Origin: Dioszegia crocea
Lineage: Eukaryota; Basidiomycota; Tremellomycetes; Tremellales; Bulleribasidiaceae
Direction: 5' to 3'
Length of the DNA: 64,000 nt
Assembly: GCA_001600615.1 (NCBI GenBank)
Contig: BCKK01000002.1
Location: 2,076,809 to 2,140,808, forward strand
Both the position numbers and the translations under genes were made by a program. Positions 11,747-23,066 of this stretch are shown one piece after another. The stretch's first letter is position 1, and each line of letters opens with the position of its first letter. The notes beneath the pieces were generated by a model that saw only the letters and a program-made list of their open reading frames with translations, was not told the DNA's origin and ran no database searches.

Positions 11747-12106
11747 TGTGAGGGCTTTACTCTAAGTCAGCATGAGACAATCACGTCTAGCAAGCAGGGG
11801 CTCTTACTATGTCGTACCGAATTCAAGGCAGTGGAGCATGGTAGATGTACCGAATTCTGGAATTTGACACAGTTTGACACCGAGATTTCCTTAGTCAGGG
11901 GATGCCGGCAGCTTTCGGACCCGGCCCGAAATTGAGGAATGCTGACTATACGTCGCCATCCCTGCGCAGTCCCTGCGAGCGTGACGGGACAGGCCGATAG
12001 CGGGGACTCAGAGGATGCATCACCATGGCCTGACGCCCAGCAAATCATTTGCCTTCCTCTTAAGCGCTGACCGTGTCGAGACCTGACAAAAATTCGCTCT
12101 AGTAGT
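11747..12106. other. Intergenic, promoter of the YeeE-type gene
   Basis: 360 bp between the dehydrogenase end and the transporter start. Holds the direct repeats at 11814-11880; no coding feature. Confidence 0.4.
11814..11880. repeat. Direct repeats in the YeeE-type gene promoter
   Basis: GTACCGAATTC occurs at 11814-11824 and 11847-11857 (33-bp offset, about three helical turns). TTTGACAC occurs at 11863-11870 and 11873-11880 (10-bp offset, one turn). All lie 68-134 bp upstream of the start codon at 11746, a sensible spacing for phased activator sites (inference). Confidence 0.45.
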
Positions 12107-13504
12107 CTAAATCTTGACCTCTGCCACCAAGGGCTCTCCCTTTGAGCCTTGGATAGCGTTCCTCACACCTAGGTACATCAGTAATTAGACTGCCAATGGA
12201 AGAGTCGGTAGACGTACACAGTTCCGCCATCTTCTTGCGTGTGTCGATGTCAGCTGAACCCATGTGAGGAATCACAACGCCTAGGGGTGTAAGCTCGGAC
12301 TCGACAGGACTTCGAAAGATGGCACGCACAATTCTTGGCCTTGACAAGAGGGTGATCGGGACTGATGTTGGGTTCACCAGTGATAACGTCCAGCCCTGCG
12401 CCAAAGATCTCGTTGTTTTCAAGAGCCTCGGCCAGATCTTCCGAATTGACGATGGGCCCCTACCAAGTCAGCTAGCTATCGGGTATCAGCCCCACGATCG
12501 CTACTCACCCTGGCCCCGTTGACGAGGACCGCCGTCTTCTTCATCTTCTTCAGGAAGTCCCTGTTGACCATATTCACAGTCTCCGGTGTCTGATTGCACA
12601 GCACAATCAAAATGTCACTCTCAGCGGCGACATTCTCCATCTCCTTTCGCTCGACCTTAACGCCGAATTCTTTTGAAAAGTCCGCATCCAGCTCGCTCTG
12701 ATTCGGCCGTGCTCTCGAAGACAGATAGATTACGTTGGGCGGGTGTGATTTGGATGTGAAAACGAGCAGTCGTTTGAGGGTTTGCTGCGAGATGCGTCCG
12801 AAGCCGAGGAAGCCGATTGTGAGGGATGGGGACGAGATGGATGGTCCACACATGACAAATGGTGCCCAAGGGAGAGTTGGCCACTGAAATGTCAGAGAAC
12901 CCTTGAAGCGTTGAAACTCAACTCACTCCGCCAGATTTGATGAGTTGAATACCCTCTTCTACTCTCCGCATGGTCATGAGTGTGAGCATGACACAGATAT
13001 CAGCGACTACAGATCAGCCCAGGTTTGGACAGATACCACGTCCGTACAGACTCACCCGAGTCACTAAGCACTCCAGGAGTATGCCCGACCTTGATGCCAC
13101 GCTCATTGGCAGCTTTGACATTGATATGGTCTGAGATGTTAGCAATCCACGCAGGGATATAATGGAAGGCAACCTACCAAATCCCACCGAGAATGTGCTG
13201 ACTACCTTGATTCCCTTCCCGCACTTCCTCAGAAACTCTTCGTCCACCTTGTCTCCCGGCTGTCCGTGCATTATGCACACCCCGACCACATCAGGATCGG
13301 CAACATTGTCCAGAATCCATTTTCGAGGAGCAGGAGCGTCATCCGGATTGACAACTATCTCGAATGGAGAGGACTCGAGAATCGCCATGGCATCTTCACC
13401 GACATTCCGTGTGCTTCAGACATCAGCAGCCACCTTCACCAAGTGGGAAACATGAAGAGCCGCTAGCTCCCGTCGGGGTTGACTTACACGACAATTTTGG
13501 GCAT
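12107..13504 (-). CDS. D-isomer-specific 2-hydroxyacid dehydrogenase (glyoxylate/hydroxypyruvate reductase type)
   Basis: Multi-exon gene starting at ATG 13504 with a 17-nt coding first exon (MPKIVV) joined to TRNVGEDAM. It has an N-terminal substrate-domain segment with GVCIMHGQPGDKVDEEFL, then GIKVGHTPGVLSDSVAD, the Rossmann motif IGFLGFGRISQQTL, LCNQTPETVNMVN, the catalytic Arg in LVNGARG, the acidic residue in GLDVITGEP, and the catalytic His in VVIPHMGSA. This order matches NAD(P)H-dependent glyoxylate/hydroxypyruvate reductases. It would reduce glyoxylate or hydroxypyruvate in the cytosol or mitochondria; exact substrate is unknown. The last exon begins after an intron ending near 12170 and closes with AEVKI at TAG 12107. 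Another reading frame of the last exon stops at 12099 and looks less family-like. Confidence 0.88.
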
Positions 13505-13783
13505 TTTGGGGCTGGATACGCGTAGAGTCTAGTACAGCAAGAGACTTGGGGGGCTGTTGGGCAAGACGTGGAGGATGAGGATGGTACAAGTGGTCGAAGT
13601 GTTGGACCCTTCCTACACTGGTCGAGAGTCGAGACTGCCAAGCGGGCACAGCCGCGTCACCGGCTCCCGGCCCGGCCCAGGCCCGGCACTGACCCTGCCG
13701 AGCGTTCTCTATGGCCTCCTCGGGCCTCTGGCCTCTGCTATCTTTGACTGTACGTATCTAGATACCGTGCAGATCCGACTACT

Positions 13784-15940
13784 CTACGCCAGCTCTTCAG
13801 TCAGAAGCCCATTTGTCAACTCGTATAACCAGATCTCCATCTCCGTCGGCTGCGCCATAGGGGCGATCGACTGGATGTGAGCGCTCAAGCCCCCTTCCGC
13901 AGGCACAAACGCCTCTTGACTCTCGTACCGTTTCGCCGCCGCTTCCGACCCGTCCACCATATTCGATATGAGGCTACTAGCCATCATCCCGACGTACATC
14001 CCCTCGCCTACCGGCCACCTGACCTCCACCCTACCCATCAAATCTGCCACCTGCCGCAGAATGCCGGAGCGCGGGCGTATCCGACTCTGTTGTCGAAATG
14101 TCTTTGCAGATCGGGAGACCGTGTATAGGGCAGCCTGAAGCTCGACGATGACGCTACAGGCCTCGATCGCGATGGCGGAGAGCTTGTGAAGGGGAAGAAG
14201 GAGTGGGGTTGATGCCTGCTCGCAGCCGAGAATCCCAAGTAGGATCTCTTCGAGTGCCATGCCCCGCTGTCGGATCCACGTCTGGAGGAGTTGTACCGAT
14301 GGAGATGAGGATCTTTGCTGAAAGAGATCAGCGACCGATGCTGGATCGACTGCCCGGGACATGGCAGTCGCAGTGATAGAAGGTTGCATGGATGTAGAGG
14401 ATGCGTTGTCGGGCTGGGGCATGGGAAGCATGGATAAAGCTAGGAGGTGCCTTATAGCTGTACGCCGAAGGAGACCGATGTCTGCCAGCCGTTCCGTATC
14501 TCGCATAAGCAAGCATGGCTGAGATGGCGTGACCATACTGCAGCATCCTGATCATAAGCAAGATACCGATGGTCCCGCTTACCCGTTAAAGCATCACTGA
14601 TCTCGGCTAATCGGTCGAGCTCATCGATGGAGGCTTGGAGTGCGCTGGAGAGTTGAGCGATTGAGATTTTGGCGCCATGAAGGATGGAGGTGTCGAGGAT
14701 TTGTGGGAAGCTGCCCATACCGGCATGGACGATGGCAAGGCGCATCACACGCTCGCAGAGCAGGATCTTTCCGAGAGCCCGTATGTCCCCAATCATCGCT
14801 TGAGATGCCAGGGACAGTAGCAATTCCGCCACTTGCTGCGCTTCGGCAAGCAGGGGTGGAAGAATGATAGTCTCTCCCTCCAGCGCCATACTCGCATCAA
14901 GAACGCAGAGGGACAGCCATGTCCAAATGTCCGCAGAAGACCATGCATTGATCGAAAATAGCGAGGCTGGACTGACAATCGACTCGAGCGAGATCGAAGC
15001 CGCTGCGGATCTAGCAGCTTTGATGTAGCCCCTCGCGACGACAAAGTCGCTGGGTGCGGCAGATTGACCAGGCAGGATACCGAAGGGTGCGAATATCGAC
15101 AAGAGGATAAAGGCCTGCACAGCGTACAGGTCCTCTGATGATTGTATGATGACGGTGTTTTTCGATGCGTGGACGATACTGCAGAGGTCTCGCGACAGCT
15201 GTGCGTCGCCTGAGCAGCAGAGGAATAGGATGGTTGAGATGAGTAGCGTGAGAGAGGGACATGGAGCTTTCGAGTGGAGTATGATGATCGCATGGAGGTC
15301 AGGGAGGAATGGGGCAAACGTGCAGAGTTGGGCAAATCTGATCATTCAGCCTTGTCTCCAGTGGATGAACTGACCTAGTCTCGGCTTTCAACTCCACATT
15401 GGCGTACTTCCCCAATACCTCTCCCAGCCCCAAGACTGGATTGAGAGATGCCTGCACGCCCTCAGCCGTTGAAAATGAGCCCCGGAACAGAGCACTCGCG
15501 AGCTCAAGCGGTCGGCCATGGTATTGCCCGCTGTACGCTCTATCTCCGAGAAGAGGGGCCACTGGGGAGTTGGACAGATAGGAGGGGGATTGTGTAGCCG
15601 GTGTTGATGCGCAAGTCTCGTAAGCTGATGCTAAGCCCAACTGTACGACTTGAGCCGAGAGTGATGAGCCTGCGGGCTGGGTGGGCTCGGAGGGTGTTGT
15701 CTGGCCGGATTGCAGAATGTCATTCTGTGACGACCTTCGAGGTGGTCGGGGTGTAGCGAGACCTGGTGCTTGAATCACACAAGGCAGACTGAGGGTGCGA
15801 CATCGATGACAGGCGCTCTCGGTCGGAAGAGGATTAGGGTTTGGTGGAAGATTGAGAGACTCGGTGGGCAGTTCGCAGCGGGTTTTGCGCTGTTGACATA
15901 GAGTGCAAGACCCTTTGCCGTATAGTCGACGAGGAGCCAT
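13784..15940 (-). CDS. Zn2Cys6 transcription factor with extended zinc-cluster loop
   Basis: Starts at ATG 15940. The zinc cluster is at residues 12-50: CTLCQQRKTRC, then a 21-residue Pro/Asn-rich loop, then CHRCRTLSLPC. The usual loop between third and fourth cysteines is 5-12 residues, so this one is unusually long. A low-complexity linker follows, then an all-helical region (about 15330-13784) in three exons with introns near 15340-15375 and 14525-14590, ending YELTNGLLTEELA. It looks like a fungal regulatory middle domain but I do not see the canonical fungal_trans signature. Nuclear regulator; targets unknown. It lies next to and co-directional with the hydroxyacid dehydrogenase, with 280 bp between them. 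Confidence 0.82.
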
Positions 15941-16208
15941 GATGACCTTTGAGATGATGGGTAAGATAAGAGTGAGTGAGTGGTGAAGCTGACATTTGGA
16001 AGCGGAGTTGGAGGACTGATAAGATTAGCCTTCAGTCTATTTTGAGCTAGCACCGCTTTTCGGCTCGGACCCGCGGACTCGGAGTTCGGTCAAAGATGGC
16101 AGCTGTGTACATGCGCAGGCTGGATTCGCACTATGGTTACAAGATTAGTCTAGGCCCGATGGCAGTCTATGTGGATATGGCGGTTCGGTCTGATGGTCAC
16201 GCGGAGGA

Positions 16209-17426
16209 TCAGCGACCAGACTGGCGGAAGTCGGCGGCTTTGACGACGTAAGGTTGTCCGTTGGGCGTCCAGCCGTCCTGTCCCGGACCAGCCATCTCCA
16301 GGTCGAGAGTAGCCTGCTGCACAAAGAGGTCATTGAGGTTGACGGAGAAGCTACCATGTCAGCTGATTGTAGTCACGTCCAAGCAGTAGTACTTACTAGA
16401 CAACACCCACCGTCCACTGAACAGCCCCATTGAGAACGTAGAAGACGATCTTGGCCGGTACCGAAAAGTTACCTCCGGGATGGATAGTGCTTGCTAGTTT
16501 GTAGATTGCGGACACGATCTGAGGGTCAGCTTGGACTTGTTGGGCGGGTGCAGACTCACAATCAAGGTGGTCTGAATAGCCATCCAGGTGACTGCTCGAC
16601 TGCCAAGAAGTCCAGAATGCACGATGCTGCCGGCGATCAGGACCGAGCCTAGCATGGCGACAATGATCAAAGCTGCACTGGCCTCACTGCAAGTATCAGT
16701 ATGGCCCAAACCGCAGATGAAAGACTTACCGGTAGTGCTGGATACTGGAAATCTCACTAGGGCTCTCGTGGTCGCTGATGCTCGTGGCCGCGACTATGCC
16801 GAGAATCAGAGCTACGACCACTGCGATCCGAAGGAGACCAAGAAGCTTCTGTTGGAGGGGCATGTGGGTGACACGAAGGATCCCATCGCCTTTCTTACCT
16901 AGGACCCGGCTGGCGGAATCAGCTACGATCACAGATAGACACAATGGACTCACGTCAGAAGAGCAGGGATGGGCTCGCAGATCAGGGTGAAGCCAGCTAG
17001 CAGGAGGATCTCAGAGGTCTAACATATTCAGCAAGATGTTACTAGGCAGAGACCAAGCGCACTGACCTCATATATCTTCGTAGACTGGTTGCCATTCGCA
17101 ATCACGGCGCGTAAAGCGTACGCGACAGCTTGAGCGAAGATGAAGATGATGGGTCTGATCTAAGGACTCAGTTGTGCACTCTCGAAACCAGGAGGGCAGA
17201 TGAGACGACTTACGAGGATAGCGGATCGAGAGGCGGCATGGAAGCACCGATAGACGGCGAGTAAGAGCAAGCTATGAGAGTCAGCTTCGAGGCGAAAACT
17301 CCAACAATTTACTCACCATGCATAAGCTATGGTGAAGACCACTGAGGCCACCAAGTCTTGGCTATGGGTAGGCACGCCTCCGCTCAAGTTGGGAAAGGTA
17401 TTGGGGGCTGAAGAGTCGCTGGACAT
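16209..17426 (-). CDS. Seven-helix membrane protein, RTA1-like topology
   Basis: At least eight short exons give about 280 residues. After an extracellular-type N-terminus (MSSDSSAPNTFPNLSGG) there are about seven hydrophobic helices separated by short loops: VASVVFTIAYACLLLLAVY, PIIFIFAQAVAYALRAVI, a helix with LLLAGFTLICEPIPALL, LLGLLRIAVVVALILGIVA, ALIIVAMLGSVLIAGSIV, WMAIQTTLIIVSAIYKLAS and IVFYVLNGAVQWTVGVVYF. The C-terminal tail is hydrophilic. The layout is like fungal RTA1-like and related seven-helix proteins, but no diagnostic motif is certain. Start ATG 17426; stop TGA at 16209. Shares a 484-bp divergent promoter with the gene at 17911. Function unknown. Confidence 0.7.
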
Positions 17427-17910
17427 TGTTGGTCGTTCGAGGGGGTCTCAGGCGGGATTGAGAAGAGTTGCTGATATGACTGTTTTCCAAGCCCTAGGAC
17501 GCTGTATATATATGTCATCTGGATGTTGAGTATTGTGAGCCCAGCAGAAGCAGTGCAAGCGAAAGCGTGAAGGCGATGATTGAGTACGGGTGGTTGGATG
17601 TACGGTAGCAACTCCGTCGGGCCCGATCTAAAGTTAGCAATTCTCCTTGCCTCTTTCTCCTTCGTACTTTTCGCTACGATTCAGCTTCGGTTTGCACTGT
17701 TTGATAAAGAATGGACACTGATGCTGTGCTGACTCGCGGGCCCGCGGGTAGATACTTGCAATGCGACCCGATTTCGCCTGAGGCTACAAGCAGGAGATAT
17801 AAAGCCGACAAGATGCGCGCTGAGCTGATGATTGACTACCTGACCAACTATCCCTCATCCAGCTCTCACTTCTTACTAGACCATCCACTCCTCACTCGAT
17901 CTTCACTACC
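17427..17910. promoter_or_regulatory. Divergent promoter, 484 bp
   Basis: Separates the minus-strand seven-helix gene from the plus-strand gene at 17911. Contains the 12-bp palindrome CGCGGGCCCGCG (17735-17746) and a TATAAA at 17798-17803, about 108 bp before ATG 17911. Confidence 0.45.
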
Positions 17911-19228
17911 ATGGGTATCCTAAGAGATGTCATCGCTCAGCGCCGAGACGATCGAAACGGCAACAACAACTCCACGCAAGACTTTAGCAGGAGCCGCCTA
18001 CTCCCCCGTCTTTCCGACTATGCACCTACTGGCAATTCCATGCCTGATGGTCGGGCACGCGGATCACGCTGTCAGAGACGCAGCGATTCCCGAAACCGAC
18101 AAGCAGCCTACATGCAGCCCGGTCCTTCCCCCTTCGGCCCTCCCCAGGGCGATCAACCGCGATACTACACATCGGCTTTCCCATCTTACCCCGCCGACTC
18201 CTACGTTGACAACTCCTACACCTCGTCCCCTTCCCGTCCTCCTCTTCCAGTCCGACCGGCTCTGAAGAGGTCCCTCGACATGCCCCCGCCAAGCGCCAAT
18301 CCCATATCCTACCCTAACCCCGCCCCGCCGTCGTACTCCAGCTCAGAGTATTTCGAGCACCCAAATACCCTATCCTACACCCCCGACCTATACTCTACAC
18401 CTGGTCAATACCTAGATCTACCACTTGCCATCCCGCAGAGCGGCTACGGCAGCACATCGCCCTTCCTCCGGGCATACAGCGAGGAACTCCTCGGTTCGCG
18501 CGGTATCTCCCAGGCGAGCTTCATTGCCTGGATAGATGCCTTCAACATTGCATCTACGCCTTCCGCCGAGCTTCAGATTGTTGGTAAAGTGGCTGGAATC
18601 GCCGGTTTCTTTGTGTAAGTCCTCTCATCTCCCACGAAAGACACAAAAGCTGACAGTGCTAGGCCTGGAGCTGCGGGTCTCATCCCTACTGCTGTCCAAA
18701 TCGGAGCTGGTCTCGGCGGCTACGCTACCAAACGTTCCGCCATGGCCGAGTGCCTTGCTCGGGGCAACGCCGAGCTCTTCAATCGTGCAGGCTTGCAGCT
18801 CATGTAGGTTTTGTCCTTTTGAACCCAAGCAATGCTGACCCCATCCAGTATCTGTACCACGCCCGAGCTCGAGCAGGCTATCGGCTACACAAGGCGTACA
18901 ACCCCCTTCACAGACCCGACCAGGCTGCAGCATGATATCCCAAGTCGACTTGAGATGTACGCCAACTATCTCTCTCCGCTATCCGCTATTCTTCCGGCGG
19001 CCTCACCACCCCAGAACACAAATTCACCAGTCGCTGGCTGGGGTGCTAGTTTGTCTGAACGCGATCGGACCAAGGCGCTGAGCAAGGCTCAGAAAGACGC
19101 GAGTGAGGGCAAGGGCAAGCGGGCAAATGCTCTTGAGGCGGATCTGAAATGGGTGAGCCGCTTTGTCCGTACCGTCACCTAGGGGTTAAGCTCATTTTGC
19201 TTAGATTCTCATCGTTCCCCGCAAGTGA
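17911..19228 (+). CDS. Conserved fungal protein of unknown function, Pro/Tyr/Ser-rich N-terminus
   Basis: Exon 1 (17911-18614) encodes a disordered N-terminal half rich in Pro, Ser and Tyr, then a conserved segment (SPFLRAYSEELLGSRGIS, FIAWIDAFNI, QIVGKVAGIAGFFV). Exon 2 continues PGAAGLIPTAVQIGAGLGGY, a Gly/Ala-rich probably amphipathic or membrane-associated stretch. Exon 3 has a charged lysine-rich tail. The arrangement resembles a widespread but uncharacterised fungal family; I cannot name a function. Two ends are possible: reading through gives a stop at 19182, while splicing a GTGAGC...TTAG intron (about 19153-19204) gives the hydrophobic ending DLKWILIVPRK with stop at 19228, which I prefer. 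A TATAAA lies about 108 bp upstream of the start. Confidence 0.7.
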
Positions 19229-19511
19229 TGGAGTAGCAACGGATTGACGTCCAGACGCTGGTTCTGCTGTCATCTATTCCCGACCTGGTTGTTATAGAGG
19301 CGATCCATAGAACTTCCTGCTCCGTGTATCAATGTATTCTCCGCAGTTTCGATTATCGCAAAACTGGATCTAGCCAATCAGCCACGCGCCAGTGCTCTCA
19401 GTCGATCAGTGCCTTGGGTAGTAGATTCGGTAGGACTTCACACTGGCCCACTTTACACCTTCAACAAGCCCTTCACTTATAGTGGCCATACATAGCTTTA
19501 TATTTCCTTCC

Positions 19512-20482
19512 CTACTGCTGCCTCCTGGCTTGACCCTGCGCACCTGCAGCTGCACCGCCAGCCCCAGGCCCAGCTCCCTGCTGGGGCACGAGCGTACCAC
19601 CTCCCCAGCTCGAGATGACGCGCTTGAACGTCGTCCATGTGCTCAACACGACACCGCCCTGTTTTGTGGCAAACGCATCGCCTCGACCGGTAACGCTATC
19701 GACGGCGTGTCGGGAGAAGGGGGAGGCATGGTATCGCAGACGGATAAAGTGGGCGAGGAAAACGGGTGCAATCAAAGATGAGGTGAAACTGAAAATCAGC
19801 GTCGTGTTTCCGTATCGACGAGGAAGTGTACTGCAGAACTCACGTCAAGGCGCCAAAGGTAACCCGGGCCAAAATGAATAACTCCGTGTACGCCACGAAA
19901 CGCATCGCTCCATCGTAGTTGTTCTTGACCCACACCTGAATCTTCCTCGAGACCGCCTCCAGCCCTTGTGGTGCGGGACGCTGCTGCCCGGCCTGGGGTG
20001 CCTGCGATGGTGGGACGAATTTAGGAATGACATTGGTGCGGAGGAATGTGAGGACGTGGAACAGGGAGAAGGTCGCAAAGGGCAGCATGGCAACTATAGA
20101 TGTAAGCTTTTCAATCCTGACAAGACGATACGAGTCTGACGTACAGTTGATAGGCTTTGAGATCCACCAGTAGAGAGCCAAAACGGCATACTGAACATTC
20201 TCATCGACGAATGCGCGCTGGATCCATGCGGCGTTCGGTTGGGGTACACCGAGAGATTTGAAGACTACGATCGAGTACGACAAGAGGGCTCCTGTGAACC
20301 CTATGCGATAGAAGAATTGGGAAGTCGCCCTGAAGAGGACGGTCTGAAAGAGGACGTAGCCTGGGAAAGGTCAGCTTCTTTGAGAAGGAACCAAAGGCAG
20401 GGGAAAGGTTGGACATACTGGCACACGCGAGCATGATTCCGTGACCCACAGCCCATATTGAGTGGAAGTGGACGAAGGACAT
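19512..20482 (-). CDS. TMEM33/Pom33/Tts1-family ER and nuclear-envelope protein
   Basis: Four exons, about 270 residues. N-terminal helix segment FHSIWAVGHGIMLACASYVLFQ, then FYRIGFTGALLSYSIVVFKS, the family core WIQRAFVDENVQYAVLALYW and LPFATFSLFHVLTFLRTNVI, a Pro/Gln-rich loop, WVKNNYDGAMRFVAYTELFI, a further helix LIAPVFLAHFIRLRY and a Gly/Ala/Gln-rich C-terminal tail. These match the TMEM33 family, which shapes ER tubules and assists nuclear pore positioning in fungi. Start taken at ATG 20482 (MSFVHFHS); an in-frame ATG at 20536 would add 18 residues. Divergent from the SUR7/PalI-like gene. Confidence 0.88.
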
Positions 20483-21137
20483 GACGACTAGGGTGAGTAG
20501 GGGGTGTAGACTCAGAGAAGGGTGAGGAAAAGTCAATCAGTACAGCTGTGCGTTGTCTTGCTGTCGCTACGTCACCAAGTCAAGCGGTATTTACGAGTGT
20601 GGCACTTTGGGAAGGCGCACGGATTGTAGCATTCCTCACCGGTCTCTTACGGCATCCCTGCTCGGACTCTTTTGACTCACCTTGCTGGCTGCTCTTGTCA
20701 ACCCTTCCTTATCCCGCTCCGCTCGGCTCTCGCAGGGCTATTTATGCTGTGGAGCGCAAATGTGTGGCAGACTGAAAGAGCGAGGTCTGACATCATATCA
20801 TTCCCTCTGACCTGTCCTTTTGTGCCGTCACCAGAAGCTGAAATTCAAGCTCGAACTCTGAAACGCGCTCAGTCGCGAACCCCCTTTCGCTTCGCACATT
20901 GACGTCACTGATGGCACTGACACAACATGCATTCCTTTCAGACGCAGACAGTCAATGCACGCCTCGTCGTGCAAATGCTCCCGATGACGTCGTGGCCAGC
21001 AGGCAGATTCGGGGCCTGTTCACGACGAGCGAGGTATAAAGGGCGCGTGGTCAAGAAGGTAATTCTCACCAGACAATCATACTCCAAACTCACCCATCCT
21101 TATCCTTCATATCAGCTCTTCACAAGCTTCACTCAGT
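20483..21137. promoter_or_regulatory. Divergent promoter between TMEM33-like and SUR7/PalI-like genes
   Basis: 655 bp without a supported gene. A TATAAA at 21035-21040 lies 98 bp before the ATG at 21138. No other motif recognised. Confidence 0.45.
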
Positions 21138-21978
21138 ATGGCTCTTCGATACCCCACAGCCCTCGGCATAGCCGCATTCTTCGTCATGGTATGTCCACTC
21201 AGTGCCAACGCTTCAACCCCACGCTGACCCAATCCAGGTTGCTACCCTCTTCTTCTGGCTCGCAGCCATGTCAACACCCATCACCAAGGCCATATGGTAC
21301 CTTCGCGCCAACAATGCTGGGACCGGTAATGTCTACTTGGGCAACTTTGGCTGGTCAGCGGGTGACAACGATACGTCGGTCAACTACAGGCACATTGGGT
21401 GAGTTCGTAGACCTCTGTGAAGGGACATAGGCTGATATACAGATACCTGTGGTCTCCCTACATTAGCAATCAGGCTCTCACCGGCTCGCTCTTCCTTGTC
21501 GCCCTCACTGCTGCTTTCGGAACGATCGCGTTCTTTGCGCTCTTGGGCAGCGTCAGGTCGTTGAGGTTGGGCACCTGTGCCATCTTCACCACTGTAAGTT
21601 GATTTCATTGCGGCCAACATATCATCACCCTGTCATCATCACCCTTCTAAACCTCTCCCTTCTCGTCTGAGCTTGCTTTGGCTAGAGCCTAGCTAATCAT
21701 CACAGCTGTTCACCGTCCTCCTATCCACAATCTCCTTCATCCTTGTCCTCTCCACCTTCGTCACCGCCCACCGCCGCTTCAGCAACGCCGGTATTTCAGT
21801 CTCATACGGCTCTGCCTTCGTCCTCGCCATCCTGGGCTGGCTGCTCTATGTCTTCTCCATTCCCCTCCTTGTGCTCGCGCTGAGTGCTATGAGGCGGGAG
21901 AGGAGGGACGGCACCGTCCACTACGAGTCCAAGACGACCACAACCACCACCACCGGGCGCAAGAGGAGGTTCTTCTAG
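21138..21978 (+). CDS. SUR7/PalI-type tetraspan membrane protein
   Basis: Four exons, about 215 residues. Topology is four helices: an N-terminal helix (ALGIAAFFVMVATLFFWLAAM), an extracellular loop with the segment YLGNFGWSAGDN and a tryptophan-containing YLWSPY, two central helices (SLFLVALTAAFGTIAFFALL and LFTVLLSTISFILVLSTFV) and a last helix AFVLAILGWLLYVFSIPLLV. The tail is basic and threonine-rich, ending GRKRRFF. This four-helix layout fits the fungal SUR7/PalI group of plasma-membrane proteins (eisosome or pH-signalling related). Family placement is by topology and loop position rather than a diagnostic motif. Start at ATG 21138, stop TAG 21976-21978. Confidence 0.72.
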
Positions 21979-22203
21979 AGCAAAAAGCGGAGATAGGAGT
22001 GTTGCGAGGAGGAGACACTGTTGACGACATATCTTAATGACGGGTACGATCTTATAATCAGGGCAAATGCCGTAGAGCTTGGGTAGGACTGGTAATTATG
22101 CATACATGAATACTCGCTATGGTTCGATCGACAGAGTTGGCCATACCGGATCTTGTGAATCATACATCAACCATATCAACGCCAATACCCCGACCTAGCA
22201 GGC

Positions 22204-22842
22204 TTAGTAATCATCCCCCCCGCTCTCCTTCTCCCGCTTGCTCCAGTCCAGCCAACTACCCTGGTAATTCCTGACATTCCCGTACCCCTTCTCATGTGCC
22301 CACTCCGAAGCCGTAGCCGACCGCTTGCCAGACCGACAGAAGAAGATGAGGTTCTGGGATGGGAGGGGTTTGGAGAAGGCGAATTGCTAGCTGAGTCAGC
22401 GCCATCTCCTTTCCACCCAGGCTCAAACCTACTTTTTGGAACTCGCCCGGAGCAAAGTTCTTGTCTAGCGCGTCTCTTAACTGACTCAGAGGCAGGGAGA
22501 CCGCCGAGGGGATTGAGCCGAGCGCCACCTCGTCCGGTTCTCGCACGTCAACAATGAGGACATCCTGTCGAGTGAGCTGAGGCCAAGGAAGTATGCCCAT
22601 CGAGCTATACTGACATCATTCGGCTGTTGAGTGATGGGTTTGAGCTCTTCGTACGAGATCACGGGGTTCTTGGCCCATGCTGAGGGTGCGGAGGTGGACT
22701 TGAGGCGGAAGAGGGATAGGGAGGCGGACGGGTGGGCACTCGGGGTCAGAGCCTGGCGGAAAGCCGGGGCGGCGACTGTGGGTCGGATCGACCTGGAGGC
22801 TATCTGAGCTGAGATGAGGGTACGGGCTGCTAAGCGGGACAT
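22204..22842 (-). CDS. Single-domain rhodanese, probably mitochondrial
   Basis: Starts at ATG 22842 with an arginine- and serine-rich presequence of about 50 residues (MSRLAARTLISAQIASRSIR) typical of mitochondrial import. A single rhodanese domain follows: ISYEELKPI, VLIVDVREPDEVALGSIPSA, LPLSQLRDAL, and the active-site loop FFCRSGKRSATAS with the catalytic cysteine. It ends with GYGNVRNYQGSWLDW and an acidic tail (GGDDY). The family transfers sulfane sulfur, for example from thiosulfate to cyanide or other thiols. Two introns near 22390-22430 and 22550-22620. Divergent from the mL44 gene with 224 bp between starts. Confidence 0.88.
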
Positions 22843-23066
22843 GTTATCAGTGTATCAGCAGGGTATGGTGAGGCAGGGTAGGCAAGGTAGGTGTAACGCT
22901 GGCTGGAATCCGTCCCGCGCCTATCTGTCGGTCATCTCCGCCCGCGCCTATGTGTCTGACGTGGATTAGATTTTCGCCGGTATCGGCCGATTTGAGATTT
23001 CGAGACGACCAGCTTGCGACCAGAGCCAACTTTTGCTGCAAATCCCTCGCATCTATCAGAGTCACC

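Noticed and set aside
12099..12106. Longer C-terminus of the hydroxyacid dehydrogenase ending at 12099
   Set aside because: The other frame after the last intron (ending at 12107) gives VRNAIQGSKGEPLVAEVKI, which fits the family helix and tail better.
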